DNA from: Gammaproteobacteria bacterium
GTDB lineage: Bacteria > Pseudomonadota > Gammaproteobacteria > Berkiellales > Berkiellaceae
NCBI GenBank assembly: GCA_013288185.1
Contig: JABDCK010000011.1
Span: 1-41,599 of the forward strand
Reading direction: 5' to 3'
DNA: 41,599 nucleotides
Both the position numbers and the translations under genes were made by a program. Below the pieces are notes generated by a model. That model saw only the letters and a program-made list of their open reading frames with translations. It did no database searches and was not told the origin of the DNA. This document shows, one piece after another, positions 8,398 through 16,379 of the stretch; within the stretch, counting starts at the first letter, position 1, and each line of letters starts with the position of its first letter.

Positions 8398-8457
8398 GAC
8401 AGGACTCTTTAATTATTTAATCAAAATAGGTGGGGCATTATAAACTAATTATAAATA

Positions 8458-9003
8458 TTAGTGAACTGACTTGTCTTGATCATTGATAACAATAGTGCCG
8501 TTGGTTGCTGCATGTAATCTTTTCCATGCCAGCTGACTTCTTGTTTCAACCCACAACTCTAAGGTTTGCAATAAGGTAAGGGCGGCGGGTGTTTCTCGCG
8601 TGGCTTGTAGCACATCCATTAATCTTGGAAATTCATGGCAAAGCTGTATAAATAATTCATTGGATAACGTCCCATATGCAGTTTGGCCTAGTCGGACAAA
8701 ATAACTGAGTTTTACACGCTTTCTGGCAGCCCGTTCTGGAAAAAGCCCCGCAGTGAGTAAACATTGATCGCCCACCTCTTGCAGCAAAGCGTGACGCGAG
8801 GTGCCTATTCTTTGAACGCCCTCTAAGAAATCAAGACCTAATACACTGGATGCAATGGCGGTTGAAGTGGTTGAGCGCATCAACAGAAAAACAAGATAGG
8901 ATTCCAGATCTTCCTTGAGGTAAATGGCACAAGACTCCTGTGCTTCATGTACGATAGCTTGCCATTGGGCCGCAGGCGTTGGGTGTAATATCAGTGATCG
9001 CAT
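8458..9003 (-). CDS. Conserved-looking protein of unknown function (181 aa)
   Basis: No family is recognised. The sequence is mostly helical, without signal peptide or membrane segment. It contains a hydrophobic central helix region (ESYLVFLLMRSTTSTAIASS), a positively charged RAARKRVKLSYFVRLGQTAYG and a Leu-rich C-terminal helix with Trp (LLQTLELWVETRSQLAWKRL). I chose the ATG at 9003 because GGGGGAG lies 6 bases upstream; an upstream non-ATG start would add 16 residues without support. It lies divergent from typA with a 151-base gap and about 60 bases from the ThiI-like gene, so it could be the first gene of that minus-strand operon or monocistronic. Confidence 0.7.
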   Translation of the reverse strand: MRSLILHPTPAAQWQAIVHEAQESCAIYLKEDLESYLVFLLMRSTTSTAIASSVLGLDFLEGVQRIGTSRHALLQEVGDQCLLTAGLFPERAARKRVKLSYFVRLGQTAYGTLSNELFIQLCHEFPRLMDVLQATRETPAALTLLQTLELWVETRSQLAWKRLHAATNGTIVINDQDKSVH

Positions 9004-9121
9004 AAATACTCCCCCTCTTCTTTTAGTCTGGCCCAGCCTTTGTATCGGCACAAGTCTGATGAGCTAAATTACTTAGGTGTAGATACGCGCCATATTTAAC
9101 CGCCACTTTGGGCGCTAACAG

Positions 9122-9130
9122 TGGTAAAAT
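9122..9130 (+). promoter_or_regulatory. Extended -10 promoter element upstream of typA
   Basis: TG-n-TAAAAT matches the extended -10 consensus, 25 bases before the typA ATG. No strong -35 box is visible, as is common for extended -10 promoters. The 151-base gap with the divergent gene holds no other obvious signal. Confidence 0.4.
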
Positions 9131-9154
9131 CATTTTATTTTTTTCAGGTGAATC

Positions 9155-10966
9155 ATGCAGCTAAGAAATATCGCGATTATCGCTCACGTTGACCATGGCA
9201 AGACAACCTTGGTTGATAAGCTACTCCAACAATCCGGCACACTGGATTCCCGGGTCGCTTATGAGACTTGTGTCATGGACTCGAACGATTTAGAAAAAGA
9301 GCGTGGGATCACCATTCTAGCCAAAAATACGGCGCTCAAATGGCGCGATTATCGCATCAATGTGGTGGATACCCCGGGTCATGCGGATTTTGGTGGAGAA
9401 GTCGAACGCATTTTATCCATGGTTGATGCCGTATTGCTCTTAGTGGATGCAGTAGATGGTCCGATGCCACAAACCCGTTTTGTGACACAAAAAGCTTTTG
9501 CCCAAGGATTGCACCCGATTGTCGTGGTCAATAAAATCGATAGACCTGGCAGCCGGCCATCTTGGGTAGTGGATCAAGTGTTTGATTTATTTGATAAGCT
9601 CGGCGCCACAGAAGAGCAACTCGATTTCCCTGTCGTGTATACCTCTGCATTATTAGGCACGGCAACACGCGATTTAGAGCAACCGGGTGAAGACATGACG
9701 CCTTTATTTGAAGCGATTGCAACCTATGTGCGCCCACCGGTTTGTGATGTGAACGGCCCCTTCCAGATGCAAATCAGTTCTTTGGATTATTCTAGTTATG
9801 TGGGAACGATTGGGATTGGCTTAGTAAAGCGTGGGACCATTAGCACCAATACGCAAGTTACCGTTATTGACAGTCAAGGTAAAACGCGACCCGGCAAAGT
9901 ATTACAAATCCTCGGCTATATGGGATTGGAGCGCATTGAGCAACCACAAGCCAGTGCGGGAGATATTGTGGCTATTAGTGGCATAGATCCACTCGCCATT
10001 TCTGATACCATTTGTGATAAAAATAATGTGGAGGCACTACCTGCGCTCACCGTTGATGAGCCCACCATTAGCATGACTTTTCAAGTCAATACTTCACCCT
10101 TGGCAGGACAAGATGGAAAATTTGTCACCAGTCGCCAATTACGGGAACGCTTATATCGAGAATGCCTGCATAATGTGGCACTGCGGGTTGAAGATACAGA
10201 AGATCCCGATAAATTACGGGTTTCCGGACGGGGAGAACTCCATCTTTCCATTTTAATTGAAACGATGCGGCGTGAAGGCTATGAACTCGCCGTTTCTCGG
10301 CCCGAAGTGATTTTGCATCGAGAAAATGATGAAATTTTAGAGCCTTATGAAATTTTAACGATTGATATTGAAGAAAAAGATCAAGGTTCTATCATGGAGC
10401 AATTAGGCGGTAGACGTGGCCAATTGCAGGATATGATCCCTGATGGTCAAGGTCGTTTGCGTTTAGATTATGTTATTCCTTCCCGTGGTTTGATTGGTTT
10501 TCACTCCCTTTTTCTTACCTTGACCTCCGGTTCGGGTATTGCAACCCATGTGTTTGATCATTATGGGCCCTATAAACCGGGTACCATGGGCCAACGTTTA
10601 CAAGGCGTTATGATTTCTAACGCTGCAGGTAAAGCAACGGGTTATTCCTTGTGGGGTTTACAAGCCCGTGGCAGATTATTAATTGGTCCACAAACAGAAG
10701 TCTATGAAGGCATGGTGGTGGGTATTCATTCCCGTGATAATGATTTGGTGGTTAACGTAATTAAAGGTAAGCAGTTAACTAACGTGCGGGCGTCAGGTAC
10801 CGATGAAAATATCGTTTTGACCCCGCATATCAAACAATCTTTAGAGCAAGCGCTGGAATTTATTGAGGATGATGAATTAGTAGAGATTACGCCGAACGCT
10901 TTGCGTATTCGTAAAAAATTCCTCAAGGAGCATGAACGTAAGCGTACTTCGCGTACGGAAGGTTAG
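9155..10966 (+). CDS. typA: Ribosome-associated GTPase TypA/BipA
   Basis: 603 residues, the family's usual length. G-domain motifs: [10 protein letters not shown] (P-loop, residues 10-19), RGIT switch I, DTPGH switch II and NKID. Then come EF-G-like domains II, III and V, and the TypA-specific C-terminal domain ([21 protein letters not shown]). In E. coli the GTPase binds 70S/50S particles in the EF-G site and aids 50S assembly, especially in the cold and under stress. AGGTG precedes the ATG. The gene stands alone; the hairpin downstream faces the opposite direction. Confidence 0.97.
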   Translation: MQLRNIAIIAHVDHGKTTLVDKLLQQSGTLDSRVAYETCVMDSNDLEKERGITILAKNTALKWRDYRINVVDTPGHADFGGEVERILSMVDAVLLLVDAVDGPMPQTRFVTQKAFAQGLHPIVVVNKIDRPGSRPSWVVDQVFDLFDKLGATEEQLDFPVVYTSALLGTATRDLEQPGEDMTPLFEAIATYVRPPVCDVNGPFQMQISSLDYSSYVGTIGIGLVKRGTISTNTQVTVIDSQGKTRPGKVLQILGYMGLERIEQPQASAGDIVAISGIDPLAISDTICDKNNVEALPALTVDEPTISMTFQVNTSPLAGQDGKFVTSRQLRERLYRECLHNVALRVEDTEDPDKLRVSGRGELHLSILIETMRREGYELAVSRPEVILHRENDEILEPYEILTIDIEEKDQGSIMEQLGGRRGQLQDMIPDGQGRLRLDYVIPSRGLIGFHSLFLTLTSGSGIATHVFDHYGPYKPGTMGQRLQGVMISNAAGKATGYSLWGLQARGRLLIGPQTEVYEGMVVGIHSRDNDLVVNVIKGKQLTNVRASGTDENIVLTPHIKQSLEQALEFIEDDELVEITPNALRIRKKFLKEHERKRTSRTEG

Positions 10967-10984
10967 ATTATACTGAGATAAGCT

Positions 10985-11013
10985 AAAAAAAAGCCCGGGA
11001 GGGGTCCCGGGCT
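10985..11013 (-). terminator. Intrinsic terminator acting on leftward transcription
   Basis: A nine-base perfect stem (AGCCCGGGA / TCCCGGGCT, loop GGGG) is flanked on its left by eight A on the plus strand. Read on the minus strand this is a GC-rich hairpin followed by a run of U, a textbook intrinsic terminator. On the plus strand the hairpin is followed by AATCC with no T run, so it is not a normal typA terminator. No minus-strand gene lies immediately upstream of it, implying an unannotated leftward transcript or an anti-antisense barrier. Confidence 0.8.
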
Positions 11014-11125
11014 AATCCGAATGTAGTCGGTTGGAGATTGACGATATAAGTGTCTCATACCCGTGCAAAACCTAGATAGAGGATATATCCAAATCCACTG
11101 TAAGTGATTATCCATTGGATACTTG
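10985..11125 (-). ncRNA. Possible small RNA ending at the leftward terminator
   Basis: The 177-base gap between typA and pip has no supportable protein but ends on the minus strand in a strong intrinsic terminator. A leftward transcript beginning near the pip ribosome-binding site would be about 110-140 nt. It would contain several GGA trinucleotides, one in a self-complementary GGATATATCC, a pattern reminiscent of CsrA-binding RsmY/RsmZ-type RNAs. No convincing -35/-10 pair was found and the sequence is not a recognised RNA family, so this is a candidate only. A 67-codon minus-strand frame here has no plausible start signal and reads through the terminator. Confidence 0.2.
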
Positions 11126-11143
11126 AGTAAAAAAGGATTATTT

Positions 11144-12100
11144 ATGAAAGTGTTGTTCCCGCCCATTAAGCCTTATGCACAGCATACGTTGGATGTTGAC
11201 TCCCCTCATAAAATTTATGTGGAAGAATGTGGTGATCCTAAAGGGATCCCTATTGTATTTGTACATGGCGGCCCTGGCGCCGGATGTACCTTAGATGACA
11301 GACGCTATTTTGATCCGCAATATTACCGCATTGTTTTATTTGACCAACGTGGGTGTGGTCGCTCAACTCCTGCGTCTTTTGGTAATTTAGATAAGAACAA
11401 TACTGCTGCTTTAGTCAGTGATATGGAAGCCATCCGGATTTTTTTAGGAATTGACCGTTGGATTTTATTTGGTGGCTCCTGGGGGGCGACGTTAAGCCTT
11501 GTTTATGCGCAGCAATATCCTGCGCGCGTCATGGGAATGATTTTGCGGGGGGTATTTTTAAATCGTAAGCAAGATTATCAATGGCTTTATCAAGCCGGGG
11601 CCAATTTAATTTTTCCTGATTATTGGGAAGAATTTATTGCGCCCATCCCGCTTGAGGAGCGTAATAATCTCATCAAGGCGTATTATAAATTGCTCAGTGG
11701 GGATGATGAAGTTGCACGGATGAACGCTGCGAAACATTGGTCACAATGGGAAGGGCAATGTGCAACCTTAATCCCTTGCAAAGCCGTGCTGGAAAGATTT
11801 ATGAATCCGCATGCTGCCATGAATTTAGCCTTGATTGAAACCCATTATTTTATGAATACTTGTTTTATTAGTGATACACAAATTTTGCGTGATGCCCATA
11901 AACTCGAGAATATTCCGGGCATCATTGTGCATGGCCGCTATGATATGGTTTGCGCGTTGGAGAATGCGTATGCCCTGCATAAAGCCTGGAACAATAGCGA
12001 ATTGCATATTGTCAGAGAAGCCGGACATTCAGCTCTAGAAGCCGGCATTGTGGACGTGTTAGTGAATGCGGCAGAGATTATGGTGCGGGATCATAGGTGA
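11144..12100 (+). CDS. pip: Proline iminopeptidase (alpha/beta hydrolase)
   Basis: Releases N-terminal proline from peptides; peptidase family S33, cytosolic. 318 residues, normal for the family. HGGPGAGC forms the oxyanion region (residues 41-48), DQRGCGRSTP follows, the nucleophile is Ser112 in GGSWG, the catalytic Asp lies in HGRYDMVC and the His in AGHSA. Start at ATG 11144 with AAGGA seven bases upstream; an upstream TTG would add seven residues and has no site. Monocistronic by spacing: 177 bases after typA and about 100 before the next gene. Confidence 0.95.
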   Translation: MKVLFPPIKPYAQHTLDVDSPHKIYVEECGDPKGIPIVFVHGGPGAGCTLDDRRYFDPQYYRIVLFDQRGCGRSTPASFGNLDKNNTAALVSDMEAIRIFLGIDRWILFGGSWGATLSLVYAQQYPARVMGMILRGVFLNRKQDYQWLYQAGANLIFPDYWEEFIAPIPLEERNNLIKAYYKLLSGDDEVARMNAAKHWSQWEGQCATLIPCKAVLERFMNPHAAMNLALIETHYFMNTCFISDTQILRDAHKLENIPGIIVHGRYDMVCALENAYALHKAWNNSELHIVREAGHSALEAGIVDVLVNAAEIMVRDHR

Positions 12101-12134
12101 TACTCCCCATATTTGGCGAAATCTTACCTAATAC

Positions 12135-12163
12135 TTGAGTTATCGCTAATTTTTTGCTATATT
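12135..12163 (+). promoter_or_regulatory. Sigma70-type promoter for the AAA/DUF234 gene
   Basis: TTGAGT (12135-12140) and TATATT (12158-12163) are separated by exactly 17 bases, placing the transcription start near 12170 and leaving a leader of about 30 bases before the ATG at 12200. Confidence 0.6.
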
Positions 12164-12172
12164 TGAGCGATA
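12141..12172. promoter_or_regulatory. Inverted repeat straddling the -10 box (operator candidate)
   Basis: TATCGCT (12141-12147) and its exact reverse complement AGCGATA (12166-12172) are 18 bases apart. One arm lies in the promoter spacer and the other at the predicted start site. This placement is typical of an operator for a repressor; the regulator is unknown. The adjacent protein contains a winged-helix segment and could autoregulate, which is inference. Confidence 0.4.
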
Positions 12173-12199
12173 TCTTTGATTTTTATGGGGGTTTCGCCA

Positions 12200-13648
12200 A
12201 TGTCAGTGTCAATTTCAGGTCGTGCGCCAGAATCCAGAATTCTGGAAAAGCTGCTGCATTCAAAAGAAGCGCAACTTATTGCAGTATATGGTCGTCGTCG
12301 AATTGGAAAAACCCATCTTATACGTGAATTTTATCGTAATAAAGGAGTGTATATTCAATTTACAGGGGTTCAAGATGCCCATGAAAACGAACAACTTGCC
12401 AACTTTCATGATGAACTATCCTCAATTTTCAATTCATTAGCCAATAAAAGAGCACCTGAAAATTGGCGAGAAGCATTCAAGCGCTTGGTTGATTCCATCA
12501 AACCCATTGTTAAAAATCAACGTATTATTCTTTTTTTTGACGAAGTTCCTTGGCTTGCAAAACGCACGCAATTTCTTAAAGCACTTGAATATAGTTGGAA
12601 TCAACATTTGGCAACAATGCCTAATATCATTGTTGTACTTTGCGGTTCGATTGCATCATGGATGATCAAATACATTATTCAAAATAAAGGTGGATTGCAT
12701 GGTCGTTTAACCGCAAAATTACATTTGCACCCTTTTACATTAAGTCAAACGGAACAGTTTTTATCTGATAGAGGTATCAACCTCGCACGTGAACAGGTAG
12801 CTGAGCTGTATATGGCATTAGGTGGCGTAGCACAATATTTGAAAGCTGTTCCCATCGGTGTTTCACCAGCTCAAGCGATTCAAGAGCTTTGCTTTTCACC
12901 ACAAGGGCTTTTATTCCGTGAATTTTTTCCTTTATACCGCTCACTTTTTGAACATTCTGAAAAACATGTTGAAGTTATCATGCAACTTGCGAAGCATCGG
13001 TTTGGCCTTACTCTGACGGAAATTTTAGAAGAAACAAACATGTCTTCCGGAGGAACCTCCACGCGCATTCTTCGTGAACTTGAAGAATCTGGAATTATCT
13101 TGCAAATTCCTGACGTTGGAAAGAAAAAACGCGGCGGGAAATATAGACTTATGGATGAATATTCTTTGTTTTATCTTCAGTGGATAAAAGAGATTGGCAA
13201 TCCAATACTTTCAGGGATTGATAATAATTACTGGCATTTGCAACAACAGTCACAACGTTATGCCGTGTGGGCGGGTTATGCCTTTGAAAATTTATGTTTG
13301 CGTCACATCCAAAAAATTAAACAAGCGCTGGGGTTGGGTGCCGTCAATACTAAGGAAGGCGGTTGGCAAGGTTCATCTGAACCGGAAGGAAAAGCAGAGA
13401 TTGACCTTGTCATTGAGCGTGCTGATCGTTGTATTAATTTATGTGAAATGAAATTCCGGATGGAGCGACTTCATATAGATAAAAAATTAGCGGAACAATT
13501 AGAGAGAAAACGACGGATTTTCAAAGGGGCAACCCAAACTAAAAAAACACTTTTCACAACGCTTATTAGTCCTTATGGTGCAGGAGAATTAGGGCCTTAC
13601 CATCATGCGGTTGATCAGCAAATTACATTGGATGATCTATTTTTATAA
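12200..13648 (+). CDS. AAA-type ATPase with winged helix and DUF234 PD-(D/E)XK nuclease-like domain
   Basis: 482 residues. N-terminal ATPase: Walker A GRRRIGKTHL (about residues 31-40) and Walker B IILFFDEVPWL (about 112). Middle: a winged-helix region (about 260-330; LTLTEILEETNMSSGGTSTRILREL). C-terminus: DUF234-like nuclease fold with AEIDLVIER followed by CEMKF (Glu near 416), the D...E-x-K pattern of PD-(D/E)XK enzymes. Such proteins (COG1672 type) are common in archaea and in accessory regions of bacteria; their role is unknown, possibly DNA-directed. I chose ATG 12200 because GGGGG lies 8 bases upstream, rather than upstream TTG/ATG codons without a site. It has its own promoter and operator-like repeat. 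Confidence 0.85.
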   Translation: MSVSISGRAPESRILEKLLHSKEAQLIAVYGRRRIGKTHLIREFYRNKGVYIQFTGVQDAHENEQLANFHDELSSIFNSLANKRAPENWREAFKRLVDSIKPIVKNQRIILFFDEVPWLAKRTQFLKALEYSWNQHLATMPNIIVVLCGSIASWMIKYIIQNKGGLHGRLTAKLHLHPFTLSQTEQFLSDRGINLAREQVAELYMALGGVAQYLKAVPIGVSPAQAIQELCFSPQGLLFREFFPLYRSLFEHSEKHVEVIMQLAKHRFGLTLTEILEETNMSSGGTSTRILRELEESGIILQIPDVGKKKRGGKYRLMDEYSLFYLQWIKEIGNPILSGIDNNYWHLQQQSQRYAVWAGYAFENLCLRHIQKIKQALGLGAVNTKEGGWQGSSEPEGKAEIDLVIERADRCINLCEMKFRMERLHIDKKLAEQLERKRRIFKGATQTKKTLFTTLISPYGAGELGPYHHAVDQQITLDDLFL

Positions 13649-13767
13649 AAGGAAAGGTGTCTATACACGAATAGTGAATTATCCTGAATTTTTCAGAAAG
13701 TACATGTTATTTAAGGCCGAAGCAAGTTATAATCCTGCATTTCAAACAGAAGATCTCTGGAGAAATT

Positions 13768-15525
13768 ATGCCAATGCAGGAACTGACCGTAAAGTGGGGT
13801 AAGGAAGAGATAGTTTTATTGACTGAAAGCATACCTGGTGTTGGTGCAGTAATAGATATTGCAGATTTTCTGGCGGGTTTGCACAATAAGCATAAATTGT
13901 TACAGGCAATTATTCGCACCGAACGCCAGGATTTAATCAGAGAGTTAGTAATATCTGGCTTTAATATCAATGAGTCTTGTCCTGAGACTTTATTAACACC
14001 GCTTGAATATGCTTTGTCAGTTAATGAAAATTATACTATGGCCCGCGTGTTAATAGCGCTTGGCGCGGTTGTTACCCCTAGCGTTTTTGAAAAGCATTCC
14101 CAAGCTACTATAGGGAAATGCACGATCCTTTTACCGCAAAAAAGTGCCGTCACAGACAAGCCATTGTCCTTGCAAGCGCTTATAAGTATATTATTGGCGC
14201 CTGATAGTGAACAAAAGTACACGATGCCCAAGATTATGATAGGGTTTGCGCCAGGTGTTCCTGTAAAAATAAGACAGCATTTTCAAAATGCAACTGCTGA
14301 ATTTGCAAGACATGCCAATATGGTCATTGAATATACTGATGAATTGGCTTTGGCACAAATACATGTTCAAGTAGGAGAAAAGGGGTATTATGGTTTGGGA
14401 ATTATGGCAGGGCATACTGATTTTTTGCCGCCAACAACCAGTGCGTTGGCAATAAATGACGCTAGTGATTTTGACCATTGCACTATTACTATCAAGGATG
14501 AAAGTTCAATTACCCATGAGCTGGCGCATGCACTATTGGGCGCATTACATCCACATGATTTATTGGCGATGTCATATCCATTGGGCTTGCTCCCATTCAT
14601 TAGGAGCAGCAGCAATTATTTAGATTGCCCAGATTTGACGGTGATGTCTTATGAGTCTATTGGCACGCAATTAAAACTTCCTGAGCCACCGCCTAGAGAA
14701 GAGGACATTCAACGAGCGCTCGCCACCAAAAAAAGGTATGAAGAAAATGGCGCAACCTATTTTTCTTCCTTGTTGGAAAAATTGCATCTATATCCCCGTG
14801 CTGAATATCATTTAGGATATGCAGACACCGTAATAGCTATTGAAAAATATGGCCAAAATACGAAATATCAAGGTGAAATTGTGATACATGCGCTCAGACA
14901 AGAGATGAGGGTTGGTTACACCTTATGCAATCAAGGTGGTAAGGGTATTTTGGATGCGAGGATGATTTCAGAGCCAGCTGAATTTGTGATGGATGCTGGA
15001 TTTAGCCCAACTAAAGTCAAAGGAACGATTTATTTCAATGGTTATTTAAGCGCTATGCAAGGGATAGTGACGGGGATGGGAGCGGCAACCATCCGTCTAG
15101 GGCATTCTGACTGTTGGGTGGAAATTCAAGGTGCACCAAAAACACTTATTATGGATGCGAGTCAAGAGACAGATTATACCTGCAATATTATTGGTTTTAG
15201 GAAAAATATTGATAAATGTGTTTTGCCAAGCGATGAATTGCAAATTTATGAAGAACTAAAGCCAAAACCTGTAAATATGGCAGAGGCCTTGGATAGACAT
15301 CCGCAGGTATTGAAACAATTATTTGCTCAAGATGCGAGTTGTGCGCCCATGGGCGTTACTTTGCGCATTGAGTCACCGTTAATGAAAGGAAAGCTTATTC
15401 TCTTTCAATTTGGGGTAAAAGATTTTTCACGCACGGACTTTGTGTTTTGTTCAGAAGTACATCCCCCCTGTGTGGAAGAGGTGCCTAGGGAGTTGGCGCC
15501 GGCTTTGGGGCGAGCCACTGGGTAA
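13768..15525 (+). CDS. Ankyrin-repeat serralysin-like metzincin metalloprotease (candidate effector)
   Basis: 585 residues, no signal peptide. Residues about 41-112 look like two to three degenerate ankyrin repeats (LLQAIIRTERQDLIRELVIS; TPLEYALSVNENYTMARVLI). Residues about 150-365 match an M10-type protease. The zinc motif is HELAHALLGALHP (His250, Glu251, His254, His261), one residue longer than canonical HExxHxxGxxH. A Met-turn LTVMSY (Met293) lies 32 residues after the third His, as in serralysins, followed by YADTVIAIEKYGQN, like the serralysin segment before the beta-roll. The C-terminus has GGKGILDA and LGHSDCWVEIQG but no GGxGxD calcium repeats. GGAG lies five bases before the ATG. 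The 3' end overlaps convergent tatC by 41 bases. Substrate and secretion route are unknown. Confidence 0.8.
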   Translation: MPMQELTVKWGKEEIVLLTESIPGVGAVIDIADFLAGLHNKHKLLQAIIRTERQDLIRELVISGFNINESCPETLLTPLEYALSVNENYTMARVLIALGAVVTPSVFEKHSQATIGKCTILLPQKSAVTDKPLSLQALISILLAPDSEQKYTMPKIMIGFAPGVPVKIRQHFQNATAEFARHANMVIEYTDELALAQIHVQVGEKGYYGLGIMAGHTDFLPPTTSALAINDASDFDHCTITIKDESSITHELAHALLGALHPHDLLAMSYPLGLLPFIRSSSNYLDCPDLTVMSYESIGTQLKLPEPPPREEDIQRALATKKRYEENGATYFSSLLEKLHLYPRAEYHLGYADTVIAIEKYGQNTKYQGEIVIHALRQEMRVGYTLCNQGGKGILDARMISEPAEFVMDAGFSPTKVKGTIYFNGYLSAMQGIVTGMGAATIRLGHSDCWVEIQGAPKTLIMDASQETDYTCNIIGFRKNIDKCVLPSDELQIYEELKPKPVNMAEALDRHPQVLKQLFAQDASCAPMGVTLRIESPLMKGKLILFQFGVKDFSRTDFVFCSEVHPPCVEEVPRELAPALGRATG

Positions 15526-16213
15526 GCCATAATCCGCTTTCAAATAAGGCCAATAATGGTATGGCTAATAATATTTGGGATACCACATCCGGTGGGGTGA
15601 GTAGCATCCCAATGACAAAAGCCCCAACAATAATATACGGCCGATGCTTTTTTAAGGCGGCAACCGAAGTGATACCCACGCGGCATAATACAAAAGTGAT
15701 AATAGGAACCTGAAAAGAAATGCCAAAAGCAAAATAGAGCACCAGGATAAAATCTAAATAATGGGTGATATCTGTCATCACGGTAACGCCTTGGGGCGCA
15801 ATATGGCTAAAAAAAGCTAAGGCTAAGGGACAAACACAAAAATGCGCAAACAACATGCCGGAATAAAATAAAAGCGTGCTTATCAATAATAATGGTAAGA
15901 GGGTGCGTTTTTCTGTAGGGTACAGGCCCGGGGCAACAAAGGCCCAGATATGATACAAAATAAAAGGAATGATGATGGCAAGCGTGGTAAAAAGTGCAAG
16001 TTTTAAGGGCGCCGTGAAAGGCGTTACTACATGCGTGGCAATCAACATACCGCCGGTGGGCAAGGAGTTTAATAAGGGCTGCGCTAATAAGTGATACCAT
16101 TGGCTGCTATAGTAAATTAATGGCGCTAAAACAAGGCCAAATGCCACAAGGCAAATCATGAGGCGTTGCCGCAGCTCTATTAAATGGGGTAAGTGCTTTT
16201 CAAGGGCGTTCAC
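15485..16213 (-). CDS. tatC: Sec-independent protein translocase subunit TatC
   Basis: 242 residues with six predicted membrane helices. Key TatC features: HLPHLIELRQRLM at the N-terminus, the conserved FTAPLKLALF region, FVAPGLYPTEKR in the second cytoplasmic loop, FAFGISFQVPI and LTPPDVVSQILLAIPLL. TatC with TatB binds twin-arginine signal peptides and, with TatA, moves folded proteins across the inner membrane. I chose the GTG at 16213, which overlaps the tatB stop by 14 bases and gives the family's normal N-terminus; no ATG is available there. Its 3' end overlaps the convergent metzincin gene. Confidence 0.95.
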   Translation of the reverse strand: MNALEKHLPHLIELRQRLMICLVAFGLVLAPLIYYSSQWYHLLAQPLLNSLPTGGMLIATHVVTPFTAPLKLALFTTLAIIIPFILYHIWAFVAPGLYPTEKRTLLPLLLISTLLFYSGMLFAHFCVCPLALAFFSHIAPQGVTVMTDITHYLDFILVLYFAFGISFQVPIITFVLCRVGITSVAALKKHRPYIIVGAFVIGMLLTPPDVVSQILLAIPLLALFESGLWLTQWLAPKPAPTP

Positions 16214-16376
16214 GAAACTCTGCGTCAAATTCTTGTTTAATGGATGTATAAGTCCGTTTAGCGCGTTGCAACCAACGGGTAATGACACGTGCAATGGCAG
16301 GTAAGCGCTCCGGGCCAAAAACCACAATGGCCACTATCATGCAAACTATTAACTCTCCAAAGCCGATTTGAAACAT
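16200..16376 (-). CDS. tatB: Twin-arginine translocase subunit TatB (very short)
   Basis: 58 residues: N-terminal membrane helix (MFQIGFGELIVCMIVAIVVF) with the TatB-specific Glu after GFG, the hinge GPERLP, then a short amphipathic helix (AIARVITRWLQRAKRTYTSI). E. coli TatB has 171 residues, so the long C-terminal part is missing; short TatB proteins are known. It lies between tatA (three-base gap) and tatC (14-base overlap), in the standard tatABC order. The length alone would not separate it from TatA; the GPERLP hinge and gene order decide the call. Confidence 0.88.
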   Translation of the reverse strand: MFQIGFGELIVCMIVAIVVFGPERLPAIARVITRWLQRAKRTYTSIKQEFDAEFRERP

Positions 16377-16379
16377 AGT

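Noticed and set aside
10963-11166. 67-codon minus-strand frame between typA and pip
   Set aside because: It has no ribosome-binding site, starts inside pip, and its C-terminal codons read through the GC-rich terminator hairpin.
13605-13802. 65-codon frame between the AAA/DUF234 gene and the metzincin gene
   Set aside because: It overlaps both genes in another frame, has no ribosome-binding site and shows no recognisable sequence.
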